From Owenia fusiformis (taxonomy: Eukaryota; Annelida; Polychaeta; Sabellida; Oweniidae), in the NCBI GenBank assembly GCA_903813345.2, contig CAIIXF020000012.1, positions 12,136,932-12,200,931 on the forward strand: a DNA stretch of 64,000 nucleotides, written 5' to 3'. Numbering within the stretch: the first letter of the stretch is position 1; each line of letters begins with the position of its first letter. Shown piece by piece: positions 32,701 to 46,048 of this stretch. The notes below the pieces were generated by a model that had not been told where the DNA came from, searched no databases, and saw only the letters and a program-made list of their open reading frames with translations. Both the position numbers and the translations under genes were made by a program.

Positions 32701-34953
32701 AAGGCAGCCATTTTGGATTTTCCGTCTTAAAATCTTGCCTGTAAAGTCTTGTCTACGCGTTTTTAGGAGAACGGTTTGATAGATCAATTTCAAATTTTCA
32801 GGGATGATTCTTTGTATGAAAATCTACATCTGATTACTTTTTTTGCATTCTGCGTAAATGTTAAGGCAGCCATTTTGGATTTTCTGTCCTAAAATCTTGT
32901 CTGTAAAGTCTTGTCTACCCGTTTTCAGATGAACCGTTTGGTAGATCAATTTCATATTTTCAGGGATGATTCTTAGTATGAAAATCTACAAACAGATTAG
33001 TTTTTTGACATTCTGGGTAAATGTCAAGGCAGCCATTTTGGATTTTCCATCCTGAAATCTTGTCTGTAAAGTCTTGTTTACATGTTTTCTGGTTAACTGT
33101 GTGACGGATCAATTTCAAATTTTCAGGGGTGGTTCTTAGTATGAAAATCTAGAACTGACTAAATTTTTGGCATTCTGGGTAAATTTTAAGGTGGCCACTT
33201 TGGATTTTCCGTCCTCAAATTGTGTTGGTAAAGTCTTGTCTACTCATTTTCAGGATAACCATTTCACGGGATCACCACTTGGTGGGGACATTTTGTACAC
33301 ATTTGTGTTCTTGTGTATAACTTGAAATGCTAGCCTATAATGCAAAGTGCGCTAGGCAGCAACTACTGTAATTACTGTATACCTTTGAATTGAATAAATA
33401 TATAATGAATTGAAAATTACTAATAACCCAAATGGGTCGCTCATGAACACCAAATGCAAGGTAGTAGAGTGAAGTTTTCGTTGAATAGCATATCAATGCC
33501 TTTCAATGTTTGAATCTTAATTTTGTTCATATATTAAAATGAGAAAAAAATGTTGGGAGCCCACGAGTCTCGAACTCACGACCTCATGGTTACGCAATCA
33601 GCGCCAAGCCCAGCGTGCTCAAAGTTTGACAACGTTGATCCAAACACCAGCCTCTGATGAATGACCCAAAGGGGGACTTCTGGTTGCTAAACTTATAGAA
33701 GGGAGTGTACCTCTCAAATATTGTAACTTGAAAATTGAACAGGTCTACAATTAAATATTTGGAAACGAAATGTTCTCATAATTCGTTTTCACATTATTTA
33801 TAAATTCTTTTTCTCCTTTTCTTTTGGGAAACAAGAAAATCATTGTTTATGAGCATGTCACATTCTTTATCCTCTTTTAGTATTACATGGACAAATATAT
33901 TTTGCCGAATGACTTTTTATCTTTTGTAAAAGTACTCTTAAATTTTTCAGTACATCTATATAGGCCTACTGATTAGGGATCAGCTCAAACACATTTACGT
34001 TTCGTAAAGACGAAAAATTTTACTTTCTAAAAATTCATACGCCACTCGTTCTCTTCCCTTCAAGAATTTTGTAACAATTTATGGCAGTTATGGTCATATT
34101 TTATATGCAGTAAAACTATTTACTAGCTTTACAATAGTTAATTTGCAGTTTAGAACAATTTAGATACATCTCACCGGCCTTTATACACTAATAAAAGGTT
34201 TCTTAATATTTCAGGTTTGGACAGACACTGGTAGATGAAACCGTTGTTAAAATGAACGAGCTATCCGAAAGTGGTGATTTGAAAAACGGTCAGTATGTGT
34301 TTTTGAGTTACCTACTGGGAAAGAGAGAGTTACGTTACAAAGACTTGAGCATAGTCACCCTATCGATGTTCAATGATGGTTTGAGCACAACTGCCCCAAG
34401 TCTAGTGTGGCAACTTTATTGCATATCAAAACATCCGGAGAAACAAGAAAAACTGTACGAAGAAGTTAAGGATTTATCCGAGAAATCTGAACCAATCTCT
34501 GCCAAAACACTGACGAGGCTTCCCTATCTAAAGGCTTGCATTAAAGAGGGATTTCGACTCTTCCCCATTGCCCCCGATGTTACGCGGGAACCAACGAAGG
34601 ACATCGTCATAAGTGGTTACCAAATACCTAAAGGAACTTACTTGAGTCTAAACAACAACCTTTTGTTGAGGCTACCGGAATTTTTCTCAGAGCCAAATGC
34701 ATACAAACCGGAGAGATGGATACGTGGTGACTCGACCGATCCCATCCACCCCTACGTTGTCTTACCTTTCGGTCATGGCACAAGGATGTGTGTTGGACGG
34801 AGAGTTGCCGAGCAGGAAATGTACGTGATGCTGATCAAGCTGTTACAGCATTTTAAAATAGAATGGAATTCTTGTGAAGAAATGGGAAGAAAGTATAGGA
34901 CGCTATTTACACCTAGCACAGAGGCAAAGTTCAAATTCATTCCGAGGGAGTAG
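29710..34953 (+). CDS. Mitochondrial-clan cytochrome P450, two exons
   Basis: Exon 29710-30536 ends in phase 2 (AG) and joins exon 34215-34953 to give 521 residues, the usual P450 length. The start is the ATG at 29710. The first ~50 residues are rich in Arg/Lys with no hydrophobic anchor, and are followed by IPGPKGVPVFGTL, the pattern of a mitochondrial targeting leader. Visible P450 signatures: I-helix DGLSTT (about 330), K-helix KEGFR with Glu387 and Arg390, PERW, and the haem loop FGHGTRMCVGRR with ligand Cys468. The double Arg after CVG is typical of mitochondrial P450s that take electrons from adrenodoxin. The clan includes CYP10, CYP24, CYP27 and CYP11 types; animals use these for sterol, secosteroid or xenobiotic oxidation, and the substrate here cannot be told. 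The single intron is 3.7 kb of nested repeats. A poly(A) signal is at 35239-35244. Confidence 0.9.
30780..31734 (+). pseudogene. Non-LTR retrotransposon remnant (reverse transcriptase C-terminal part)
   Basis: Two overlapping frames (30849-31265 and 31168-31734) plus a leading fragment with LGFIFDNRLKFSY read as the thumb and tail of a LINE-type polymerase: FILPHLDYCSSMYG, LDRLHYKAAL, LKWKPLESRR, then a C-terminal zinc-knuckle-like CVCGKSATQKHLILHC. At least two frameshifts and no catalytic YADD core or endonuclease remain, so it is a 5'-truncated dead copy, probably of a Jockey/CR1-like clade. It is in the same direction as the host P450 gene. Confidence 0.8.
31815..33290. repeat. Family A repeat: tandem units of about 165 bases with inverted ends
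   Basis: It begins TGTCCCCACCACATAGTGTG and ends ACCACTTGGTGGGGACA. A CCGTCTGTCTGTCCGTCTGT run follows the left end, then at least six degenerate units each with AAATTTTCAGGGATGATTC, ATGAAAATCTA, GCATTCTGGGTAAATG, GGCAGCCATTTTGGATTTT and AATCTTGTCTGTAAAGTCTT. A smaller relative is at 23243-23782. No coding capacity. Confidence 0.75.
33556..33625 (-). repeat. tRNA-like sequence (SINE head or tRNA pseudogene)
   Basis: Read on the minus strand it contains GGTCGTGAGTTCGAGACTC, a good pol III box B / T-arm, preceded by CTTGGCGCTGATTGCG resembling a degenerate box A. The acceptor stem does not pair, so it is not a working tRNA. A tRNA-derived SINE is likely. Confidence 0.45.
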
Positions 34954-35238
34954 ATGATGCATTACCTAAAGAACAGATCTTTATTATTCGATTAGGGATT
35001 GAATCACGTTAGAAAAATGAATCTGTGTATATTTTATTCGAAGCGTTAATTCGTCTGTAAATGAGGGCGAATACCAATATTGAAATTTGATAAATCAGGG
35101 GCAAATAATTAACCTACATGTATTTTTACTACATTATATACATTTACGTTTTGCATATATAATTATATATTTTGACCTTGACATTTAAACTTTCAAAAGG
35201 AGGTTATATTCTACCGTTTCGTCCAGCATTAAACTCAA

Positions 35239-35244
35239 AATAAA
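35239..35244 (+). promoter_or_regulatory. Polyadenylation signal of the P450 gene
   Basis: AATAAA 286 bases after the TAG stop; the nearest clear signal downstream. Confidence 0.4.
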
Positions 35245-38200
35245 GATTTTGAAAATTCAAGAACTTTCTTTTAAAGAACAGTGTAAGAGGATCAATAAAT
35301 GGTAGACATATAATTCATTTTTGTTGCAGATTGAAATCGCGAGAAAAGTTTTGTCGGGTGTCATGCTGGGTCATGGTTGAAATTGTTTCATCCTGCATTA
35401 CCCCCAAAAAATGCTTTCGATGTAACTTAGGTACCATTCGCGAATTAAGCTGACGCCTGATGGTTTATTAACCTACTATTTTATGGCCAACTGACTTAAC
35501 TATGAATAGTGCTTGCCACTCACACCGGAATACCCTGAGAACGGTAAAGTCAGATACCGTGGTCACAAATGGCGGCCACAGGTTCGTATTCGATTCGATT
35601 TTCATTAACTGCATTTTCAATAGAGCACTTAGATTAAATTCCTTCTGTAGAACAATCAGTGTAGTGTCTCTCTACTCTACCGATCAAAATATGACATGAG
35701 ACAACGGATACTGTATTTTAGATCTATCCTTTCTCTGTTAATTATTTGGAATTCAGATCCCGTTGTCATTGACGATACGAAATACGGTATATTGTGGCAA
35801 CCGCATTTGATCAAAATTTGAATTTCTTTTCTAACTTAAAAGTTATCATCTCCGGTGAAATCAACCAACTCTCTATAGATGAATACTGATGAAAACAATT
35901 TTTTCAAATCTGTGCTTCTCCGTTTTGTTTCATTTTAAACAAAAAATTCTTGTCCGGGGCTGATAAGTCCCCAAGAGCAAATAATAAATGATAGAAACAT
36001 TTTGAAAGGAGTTATTATATAAAGCATACTGTACAACACAGGCATTTGATCAAATGTATGTAGTATTTATCATCCATCACTTCGATTTCTTATATTTAGA
36101 ATTTGATGGAATTAAAATTCGAAATTATATTAAAACATATTATACGATTACAGTTTAGACAAACGCGAGCTCCAGCGTCTCCAATCAGCCATTAAAAATA
36201 CATTCCGATGTGACTGCTATACTAAGGCCATAGGAAAGATTTCTCAAATGGGTTCTACTTTGCTAAATTTCTACTATTCACTATTACGAACTGTAAGTTC
36301 ATAAGGTTATAACACTCCTGTATTATAAAAAATATCATATAAAAATCTTTTAATTTGGAATCTTTTCATAAAATCACCATATCTCAGTATTAAAGTGTGG
36401 GAATCGCATGTTTCAGAATTTGACATATCTTTGTATGAACTCTTAAGTCTATCTCAATGAATTAGGAATGAGGATTTCTCCCTAACATAACTCGTTTTAA
36501 AAAACACATGTACGTTCCTTGAGGATATGTTAAGATTTGCCCTAAAAGTTAGCTTAATGTATGATTCTTGATATGCATTTCATTACACAAATGTTATATT
36601 AAAATGTATGGTTTTTGCCTTCAATTTTCATGATATCTATTCAGTAGAAGATTCACCAAAAACTGTAATATAGAAAATCAAATTGTCTAACTTTTTCAAA
36701 TTCAATTGTATTCTGAGAAAACAAAATGGAGGTATCGGGAATGTCAATTTATTTTTTCCAGCCCAAAAAACAGGTTTTTCTTTATACTGTACATATTCAG
36801 TCAAATCCAGTAACTTAGTCAACATTCGAAATTCGTATGTCCATCAATATTTATTAAGAATGGTGCCACAATTGAAGTAAACCTCTGGTTAATTATTTTC
36901 AATTTACGTATCAGCAAACGTGCAAATGATAATTTTGATGTTCTGTTACATATTGGTGAAGCAAACTTGGGGATATGGCCTAAATTCCTGAATTTCCACT
37001 ATGTCCCCGTATACCCCTTCTTCAAAGGATGTACGTTGTTTGTCATTTTTCATGATGAACCTACTATAAATGTATTTTTTCTTGTTTACATATAGAATGA
37101 ACTTTCTGTTTTCGAATATTGACAGATGGTACTGCATATATTTTTTCATGATATGGAGCAAACAAATGCGTGTCAATTTACACTGTAATATCCTACATAC
37201 TAACATTTCAAGGGTAGTTTTGAAGAATCATCAAGAAAATCCATGTTTTAAAATGGATTCATCCTTGTCAAAGTACGTAAATGAGGATATGCGGTTTGAA
37301 AAACTAATAACATGTTTCAAGTTCTTACAATTCTTGGTTGAAACAAATATTTTGAAAGTTGTGATTTCGAATGTAATCTCCTACTCAATGAGATTTGTTG
37401 ATATTTGTGATTTTTTTCTTTCGGAATAGACATTGCAGAATCACAGAACCTTCCCTTGTTCGAGATGCACGAAAAATCGTGGCAAATGTGACCCAAGCAT
37501 AACATAAATAATACAAAACCCCTGGTCACCAAATTCTGGCTACGCCATTGAAGGTGCAAGTATAAGATTTAATTAGATGCTGTAACGTTACAATACTATG
37601 ACGATGTTTTCAAGCGTCGGGACATTAAGAAAACGTTATCAAAGTGTATTGATAATTTAAAAACATTTGTGTTTAATAAGAATCGGGGTTATAGACACTG
37701 TCCTTTTAATTTGACTTTTTATTCAAACCCTTTTCTTTTTTTCGTGCTTACTTAACTTGATAGAACACACAAGGTCGCTCCTCTTTATGTTCATTTGTAC
37801 ATCTAGGACTCGCCCATCGAGCTGTCCGTGAATGCGGCTTACGGGGCACTTTTTGTGCTTATGATTGTAAACGTTTACTTTCTAAGAATAACGTTTAATG
37901 TTAATATTAAAAAACTAATTTACCTTGACTGACCAGAGGTCTAAGTTGCAACACGAACCGATGCACACTTTGTCTATAAATTGGTGTAACTGGGTTTTTT
38001 TACTTAAGTTAAGTCTCGGCTCCTAAAACTGAGCGACTCGACGTCATTTTGAAATTGATTTCAACAAAATGCATATAAGAGTCTTAGTTACCTTATTATT
38101 GATCTTTGAGAAAAACGTATTTGTATATTTCATTTAGAATTTTAATTAATTTTTGTTGCACTATGCAAACATACAAATAAACTTTTCAAAGATGAACAAT

Positions 38201-38885
38201 AACGTTGATCGAGTCTTAGTAAGTAGAATCATGTGGGAGAGTATTGGTAGAATGATCATTTTCAAAAGTAAGAATAGGGGTTTTTAAACAGGACATTAAA
38301 AGCTTAACTGCCTTTTTAATTTTTTTTTGGTTAGCTCTATTTGCGTTTTAGCTCTTTTAAGTTTGAATTTAGCTTTAAATTATATGTTTTTGTGTTTTAT
38401 AAAAAATACATTGTGATTCGCTCTTCGATATCGTTTATTTTGTGAAAACGGTTTGAAAATAAGTAAAATATCATTCTGTAAAAATGTATACTTGCATGCA
38501 ACATGACGTCCAATTGTTAATTAATTATTTTCTAAATTTAAGAAGTACAAAAGAGAAGAATACTATTTCACAGGCTGGTATTGAAAGATCTGTCCGTTGT
38601 GTCGAAGCATGCTATTTTTCATAAAAACACTAAGAATACTTCACAATTTATTTTTGAACTCATATGTTTCGTTATATCAAAGAAAATTACTTACCCCATG
38701 CAATGAATATATAATTTGCGGGTAACCTTCACCTCTCTTTGAAGTACAATAACGCTAGGAAGAAAAGCTATTGAAAACGGCGCCTGAGCATCATACTCTA
38801 AAATGTACCATTTCTTTTTTAACTTTTTAATGATATGATATAGTGACACGATAATATTAACGCATGTTTCAGAATAAATCTGAAT

Positions 38886-39060
38886 GTATTAATGAGATAT
38901 TGATGTATACATTGGGTCGTTTTAATTTTTTATAAAGAATTGTGTTTGCATTCTTCACAGTTCACATTTGCAACTGCTCCGTCACAGCGGACAACAAATT
39001 TAAACATTATTTTTTATAAAAGAATTAAAGAGACCCAATACATCAACATCTCATTAATAC
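38886..39060. repeat. Hairpin MITE, 175 bp
   Basis: GTATTAATGAGATATTGATG on the left pairs with CATCAACATCTCATTAATAC on the right, and ATTGGGTCG with GACCCAAT, followed by matching TTTAATT/AATTAAA. Confidence 0.65.
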
Positions 39061-40996
39061 CTTAGTTCATAGTGTGAATTCATATTTACACTCAGCAGGA
39101 CAAGATCAACTTATTCCTTTTTGGCGATTAGAACTTGACATCATTTCAATCAGAACCTTTATTTCAACTCCCTTCAATATTTTTCATAAACAACGTTTGA
39201 CTTGCAAATATACCTCAGACCCTTCTTTTACTCACCCCTACCCTATGATAAGCAGCAGAAACCCCACCATTTTTCTTTAACATAATTATTTTATTCAACA
39301 GATCTTTATTTTATAGTTGTCCAAATTCTAGCTATTTCAATTTTGCATACATGCTATCTATGTATTGTAAATTTTTATATGGGGACATGAAACGCTGGGA
39401 GGCGAATTGCCCCAACCCTGTCTATTAAACCTATTGATTACAAAATTCTTAAACACTAACGTGTAGCCAATACTGTATTGTAAAATGTACGTTTTCCATG
39501 TAACGGTATTGTAATTTGTATTTTGCAATTGCTTTATCGTGTTTTTCTTCTCTGAAATAAAAAATTAAACAAAGCTAAAAACGTCCAATCGTTCAAAAAC
39601 ATCCTCCTTAGCAGGCTTCCAGAATCCGTACCTCCTTCTTACGTAGAAAGGAAGAAGATATTCTGGATTTTGAAACCCTGCGTACGGAGGATGTTCAAAA
39701 AGCATTCGGGCTAATCCGAACGCCATTGACGACTACGCGAAAATATTTGGAAAATTATTGAGTTGACAACTTGGATTTACTCACTTGTTCTTTCATTCGT
39801 CTTACAGTGTATATCATGCCTGGCTTTGTATGAATTGTAATTTTAGAAAGATAAAAGATGGCGTTTGGGGATTCGGAACATTTATGTGAAAAAGAAAAAT
39901 AGTCAGTCGACTGTTCTAGGTCTTTGCGCTCTCTGGTTATCTGTTAAAAATAACTTGATGTGTAATTTGCAACATAGAAAGATAGCTGTATGTTAGTATG
40001 TAGTTTAATGTAGCATACAATGCATAACAATAAGTTTGCATACTTTTTGATACTGCGAGAGTATCCCGTACATAATGAAATACGATGTCGGCTTTTCATC
40101 ATATCGTTTGATTTTGTAATAAAGAATAACAAATAAAATATGATTATTTAGAAAATTTGCATTTGGTCACTTAATTAATTCAAAATATCATAAATATAAG
40201 TTTCAATGTCACTCTATTTTATTTTGAGTCCATATCTATTTGAAAAATCAATGACAGGTTGGTTCAGATTTGTAGGACGAACTGACGATGGCTTTTGGTC
40301 TCATCCAGTTGACTATGATCATGTTACACCGGAATAGCCTGACAACGGTAAAGTCAGATACCGTTGTCACAAATGGCGGACATAACCGTCGCTTCGACTG
40401 TTTAATCACTTGGTCCTCATTTCATGGGATTTTATCGTAGCTAATTCTGTATATGTATTAGCATTTTTGAACACCCTGTAGATCCCACGTCCCACGCCCA
40501 ACGTCTTTTTACCGAAACCCAATGGTAGATTTGAAGCAAGTTGAAAAAAATACCTTTTTGACCTTTTTTGACCCTGAGAAGGTCATTGAAGGTCAAGTCT
40601 TAAATCCAAAAAATAAGATTTGAATTTCTGAGATCTTGTAGATGATTTTGAAAAAACTGGGTTTTGAAGCAAGTTGAACAAGCCTTTTGAACCTTTTTTG
40701 ACCTTGAGTAGCTCATTTAAGGTCAAATCTTAAATTCTAAGTAGGATTTGAAATTTTGAGAACTTGTAGATGATTTTGAAAAAATTGATCATTTTAAAGC
40801 AAGTTGAAAAAAACCTTTTTGACATTCTTTTGACCTTAAGAGGGTAACTGAAGGTCAAATCTAAAAGCTTAAGTCAGATTTGAACTTCTGGGAGCTTGTA
40901 GATGATTTGAAAAACTTGGTCAATTTGATGCAAGTTGAAAAAATACTTTTTTGACCTCGGGTTGACATTTGACTTGAACCAAATACGCCTCCCCTC

Positions 40997-41032
<36 letters not shown>

Positions 41033-42555
41033 TCAAACCCTCTATTACTCTTACTGAGGTGACATTCGTGACTAAGGTGACATTCGTTAATGCAACTGGC
41101 GACTGACGGATTAATCTACTCTTTATGGCCAATTCATTTTAATATGAATGGAATATTTGCAAGGTACTTTTACTGTTCAATTCAAATGAGTTATAATCAC
41201 TAAATAGCATGTTAATCCGTCAGCCCATAGCCGGCTTTGTGTTGGATGTTCAAGGTACGGTGCGACCATTTACAAAATTGCACTCCGAAAGGATATGTAT
41301 CATACCATCGGGTCTGCATCGTTATGCTACTTTCCATGCAAAATGTACATGTAGTCAGTTCAGTTTGTTCTCTGCATTATTGATTGCAATGGGATGAACC
41401 AGACCTGATTATGAATCACGTGACCAATACTATCCAATCACAGACTGTGCATTGATTAGTTCTCCGGGAGTATGCATTACTAATAAGGTGCACCTAACTG
41501 GAGAGGTAGACGGGTATGTTTAGTGAATGATTCGCAGGAACTCTTGTAATTTTATGATTGTACACAAATAATGGAAATCGTGTTTAAAAGTAAAATAATC
41601 TGGATTAAAATAATAAATGGCAATTATTAGGACCATTTTAAATTAAGGATTAAATAAGTACATCTAAGATACGGACCGTTCAAATAGGTAGGTGTTTATT
41701 TTATTCTGATATAATTGTAATAAATAAAAGTGTACTTATTAATCTACCGTTGTGATTTGATCTTATTGAGAATCTACCAAAATGTATTTGTATATTTAGT
41801 TTAAAAATACACTTTGAATCCGACGTTGCATCTGTTCTTTGATGAGCTGGAATTCGATTCAAAATGTCGGCGGTGCTGTTTATGTTCACATTTTTCTTCG
41901 AGGTCTGCTGTTTTTCCACTATTCAGAATTCAGGAATGAATGCACAATTTCAATCTGTGGAATATTTAAACAAATTTCAAGCAAATAAATATAATATTTA
42001 GACGCACGAGTAAGTATAGCAGTATAGAATTTACTCGCGAATGTTACGTCATTCAATACTTTTATTATGCGGAAGAATCCTGCATGAATTATTCAAGTAC
42101 ATGTACGAAGGTAGTTCCAGAAGTTTTAGGGAATATTCTCTCATTTTCCTGCGTCCTCTACAAATTATTATCAAGCGTGACATATACATAAAAGTATATG
42201 AAAAGTTTAAACTTTCGATTAATATACGAGATTGTGGCAGCTTTCTTTTTAACTCGTATGATTTACCAGAGTTACAGTATGTAACGACTCGTCCTCATAA
42301 CGTTATATGAACAAAAAGTTCATTCCCGCCACTTTTGTCGGATCGAAAAAATCACCTTTGGCGCCATAACCATACAAGTGATTATCGTTAGGATTTGCAT
42401 TAAAATATCCAAATATGTGACAATACACTCGATATGAATAGGTGACATGCATGTGAAAAAGGAGACCTGATTGAAATAAGAAATTCTATCATATCTAGCA
42501 AATTCCCAACTTGATTTGAATAATCCAAGATTCTGAGAAAGTCTACTTTGGATTT

Positions 42556-42830
42556 CGAGATAATATAATTCGGATTTATGGCTTAAAGGGACATTCCTTA
42601 TAAGTTCAGTCGAGATAATATAATTCGGATTTATGGCTTAAAGGGACATTCCCTACAAGTTCAGTCGAGATAATATAATTCGTATTTATGGCTTAAAGGG
42701 ACATTCCCTACAAGTTCAGTCGAGATAATATAATTCGTATTTATGGCTTAAAGGGACATTCCCTACAAGTTCAGTCGAGATAATATAATTCGTATTTATG
42801 GCTTAAAGAGACATTCCCTACAAGTCCATT
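42556..42830. repeat. Five tandem copies of a 55-base unit
   Basis: CGAGATAATATAATTCG recurs at 42556, 42611, 42666, 42721 and 42776, exactly 55 bases apart. Each copy continues ATTTATGGCTTAAAGGGACA and TTCCCTACAAGTTCA. Copies are nearly identical, so the array is young. Confidence 0.9.
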
Positions 42831-45800
42831 TCTCATTTGGAATGGTAGCTATAACCATTTATATGTTGTCCATATTTAGCCAAACATGGAAAACTGTTTT
42901 GTCGTGGTCAAAATTTTGTTCATTTCCAGTTGGCTGCCTTATTTTAAGAGTTCATACATGAAATTATGTCATCAACTTTTAGATTTTATAATCTTGTCTA
43001 CAACTTAATTAAGTATTAGATAGCTCACTAACATATCTGAACAATTGATCTTTACTTTTTAAGTCAAATTATTTTTAGGGCTTGTCAACTTAAAGAGAAG
43101 AATAGATTATCTGTAGAATTTTAAATCATATAGACATAATTGAAAAAGAATATTCAGCTGGTTTTGTGCTACGTGTATACCTTCTAGCCTTATGCTATGC
43201 GCAAACGTTAGAGTTGTTGACCTCACTTCCTGTGTGAAATCTTAAAAATGGCAGTCCATATAAAATGAGCACCGTATTTCTAATTGTTTTATTTTGACCA
43301 TATCAAAACATTTCCTCATGTTTTGCTGAATATAGTATAAATAGTATGTAAATGGTAATTATAGCTATAGCTGCTATATCAAGTAAAAAATGGGCTCGCA
43401 AGGAATATCCCTTTAACTGAGTATATTACGATATTTTCAAAGTATTGCTTGATGAAGTACAGGGCATGTGTTCGAAGGATGGGTCAAGGGCCAATGTAAA
43501 ACTTTATGATTAGATAGTACGGGTCTATTTCCGATGTTACTAGGGAAACGTTTGTCAGAAACTTTCTGAATCACGACCCTTTTCAATAGTTTTATTTCAC
43601 TTTCTTAAAAGAGAGCCTTACATAGTAATTACAACTAGACGTTGGTCCTATGGGTAAAGTAACAGATACGATAAGAAATACACTAATTCAGTATATCATG
43701 TCGCTTTCGTCATTTGTAGTTGTGTAAGTCGGAGATTACATTTACCCGCTCATTTATTTTCTTGACAAAAAGCAGAGCATTTTCGACACTTCGTATCCAC
43801 TTATCTGTGGCCTTTGTGCCAGTGTCTTGATATACCAACTTGTATTGAGAATCATAACACAACAAATTGTTACTTTTATGCCAATGAAATATGATACGAA
43901 GAACAGAGCACGCACAAATGCAGTCAATATGCGACCACAAGTAACATCGAGCGAAATATCGATAGCTTAATCCCATATGCTTGGTGTCAATTTATTGATT
44001 ATCTTAGCATGTACAATTGACAGATAATACCAGGGTATAATCTAATTCATTACACTCTCCCCCGCTTAATGCATTATCCGTCCCCGAACACAAACTTTAT
44101 CGCCTGATACACTGGGGATGAACTGGAAACGAGGGAGGTTTTGCCTCGTATCAAAATGGCGGCGCGTGAAAAAATTTCATTCGGTAAGATTTTTGTTTTT
44201 TACAATTTTCGTGCATTTATCCTTCAAATTAAAACTTAATATTTGGCAAGTAAATATTTCATAAGTTCCGGTTTTATAATATGATTACAAATTAGAAATC
44301 AATACTGGCATTGCTGAGATATTTACATATCAATTCTCTCACTTAGGAAACGAGGCATGTTTCTCAAGGAAACGAGGCAGCTATATAGCATTCTTAAGAA
44401 TGAAACGAGGCAACCACATTTAATTAAAAATGATTTGTTTTTATTACAGAACAGGGCCTACAAAAAGAAGCATCCCTGTTCAAATGCTATTTCTGTAACA
44501 GGAAACGACAACGTTGCTGATATTGTTATGTTGAACAAGCAAAAATCTTATGTTGAATAGGGAAGCAGATATAGACAGTTGTGAACAAAGCTTGCTTATA
44601 TTCTACCTTGAAACATCATTTATTTTAATTCACGATAGCGACATCATAATATTTATGCCATCGACATTAACATTTTTCATATGGCTAATAATCTAGAAAA
44701 TTTATGAATATTTCATTTACAAATGCATTACCATTTCTAGCATTTAAGAAAATACAAGGCATTAACATATGACACGTGTTGTAACTTAGTAATAACAAAT
44801 AAGTCCATTTATCTGCTACCATGGTAACATATGTTCTAAGAAATACTTGAAAGTCATAATAAGTTTATATTGTTCACAGTAAAATATGATGTCAGTCTAA
44901 GCGGTACGCATTTGTTCAGTTTTTGAAAGTTGCTAAAATTGCTAAAGAATTTGCTATTGACGCAAAACGCCAGACGCCGAACTCCAGACGTCAGACGCCG
45001 AACATTTCCACATTTCGTTGGACTATATGCAGAATAACATAATTGATAGTGACATAATAAGGAACATACAGACATTGGAGAGGTTAAGCTAACGATGTTT
45101 TTCACAACGTAACCGTGAACGCAAAGTACAAAAATTAACAAAGGAATGTATCGAGCGCTCATAGTTTTATGCGCGCTTAGTCTACTTCAGATACTCTTTC
45201 AGCTTCAGAGTTTCGGGTTTAGAACGGGAGATTTGAATATTTGACGTTGGGTCAACGGGAACCATTTTACTCGTGTCTGTTGAACACTATGCTGTCAATT
45301 TTGATTTCGATGTACAGTTGAATTCTTGCTGAACACGATGATGTATGTCATGCATGATTTAGCGCCAAAAATCTTACGAAACGAGCTCGTTTAAAATATG
45401 TATTAGAAAACCAGCTATAAAACCGCATCAATGACATACTATAGAATCATTACACGCTATGGTGTAGTCTAAACAAACACTGGATTTGAACGGCTATTTA
45501 TATGAGAAGGCTACATGAATTTGTATATGGTCGAGTGATACGTACAGGTTCAGTTTCGATTATATATGCAAAGCTTAACCTCTCCATTAAAGAATACAAA
45601 CAGTAAAATCCAATGTACACCAATGAGACAATGCCAGTGTGCTATTTTTGTAATATAGGCGAGTCATTTAATTATTACCATGGTCATTCTTTTTTTATCG
45701 TATCTGGAATTATATTCTATCAAATATAGCCATCTCGAGCAATAACAATGCCCCATTTGCGTACGATTAGTAGGGAGGTTTAACGACACATGTTTTAAAG

Positions 45801-45998
45801 AGAAGTGTACGTAAACGTGTAAAATTGCAATCTTCAGAGAACTAGTTCTTGTCGTCAACGTCTTTATTTGCGTGAATGATTACAAAGGTATCAGTTAGAC
45901 TGTTTTAATTGGGTCTTTGTATAAGTCAATCCAGAACGGAACTATAGTTCCCAGGGGTCATTTCATGTTTACGTTCGCCATTTCTAAAATACGTGTAG

Positions 45999-46048
45999 CT
46001 TAAGCTCCCTATTAAAATAGCAAGTGCTATTTTAATAGGGAGCTTAAG
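45999..46048. repeat. Perfect 24-base-arm palindrome
   Basis: CTTAAGCTCCCTATTAAAAT plus AGCA is followed by a 2-base loop and its exact inverse. It lies inside the 44110-47777 element. Confidence 0.8.

Larger units (their letters stand above)
30565..33709. mobile_element. Composite 3.1 kb insertion bounded by ACTCCCCTCCATAAG-type inverted ends
   Basis: TACACTCCCCTCCATAAG at 30565 and CTTATAGAAGGGAGTGTA ending at 33709 are inverted ends of the same family as the intact short element at 53454-53734. A retrotransposon fragment, a family A repeat and a tRNA-like sequence lie inside. Either the small element was expanded by later insertions, or two copies happen to face each other. It fills nearly the whole P450 intron. 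Confidence 0.5.

Noticed and set aside
33556-33625. Functional tRNA gene on the minus strand
   Set aside because: Box B is good but the acceptor and anticodon stems do not pair; treated as a SINE or pseudogene.
42556-42830. CRISPR-like array
   Set aside because: Five direct 55-base copies without unique spacers in an animal genome; ordinary tandem repeat.
43710-43976. Minus-strand 88-residue open frame
   Set aside because: No recognisable domain, no splice context and no conservation evidence; cannot be told from chance.
44854-45162. Minus-strand 102-residue open frame with a hydrophobic start
   Set aside because: Lies inside the 3.7 kb TIR element, is partly low-complexity, and shows no transposase or other family features.
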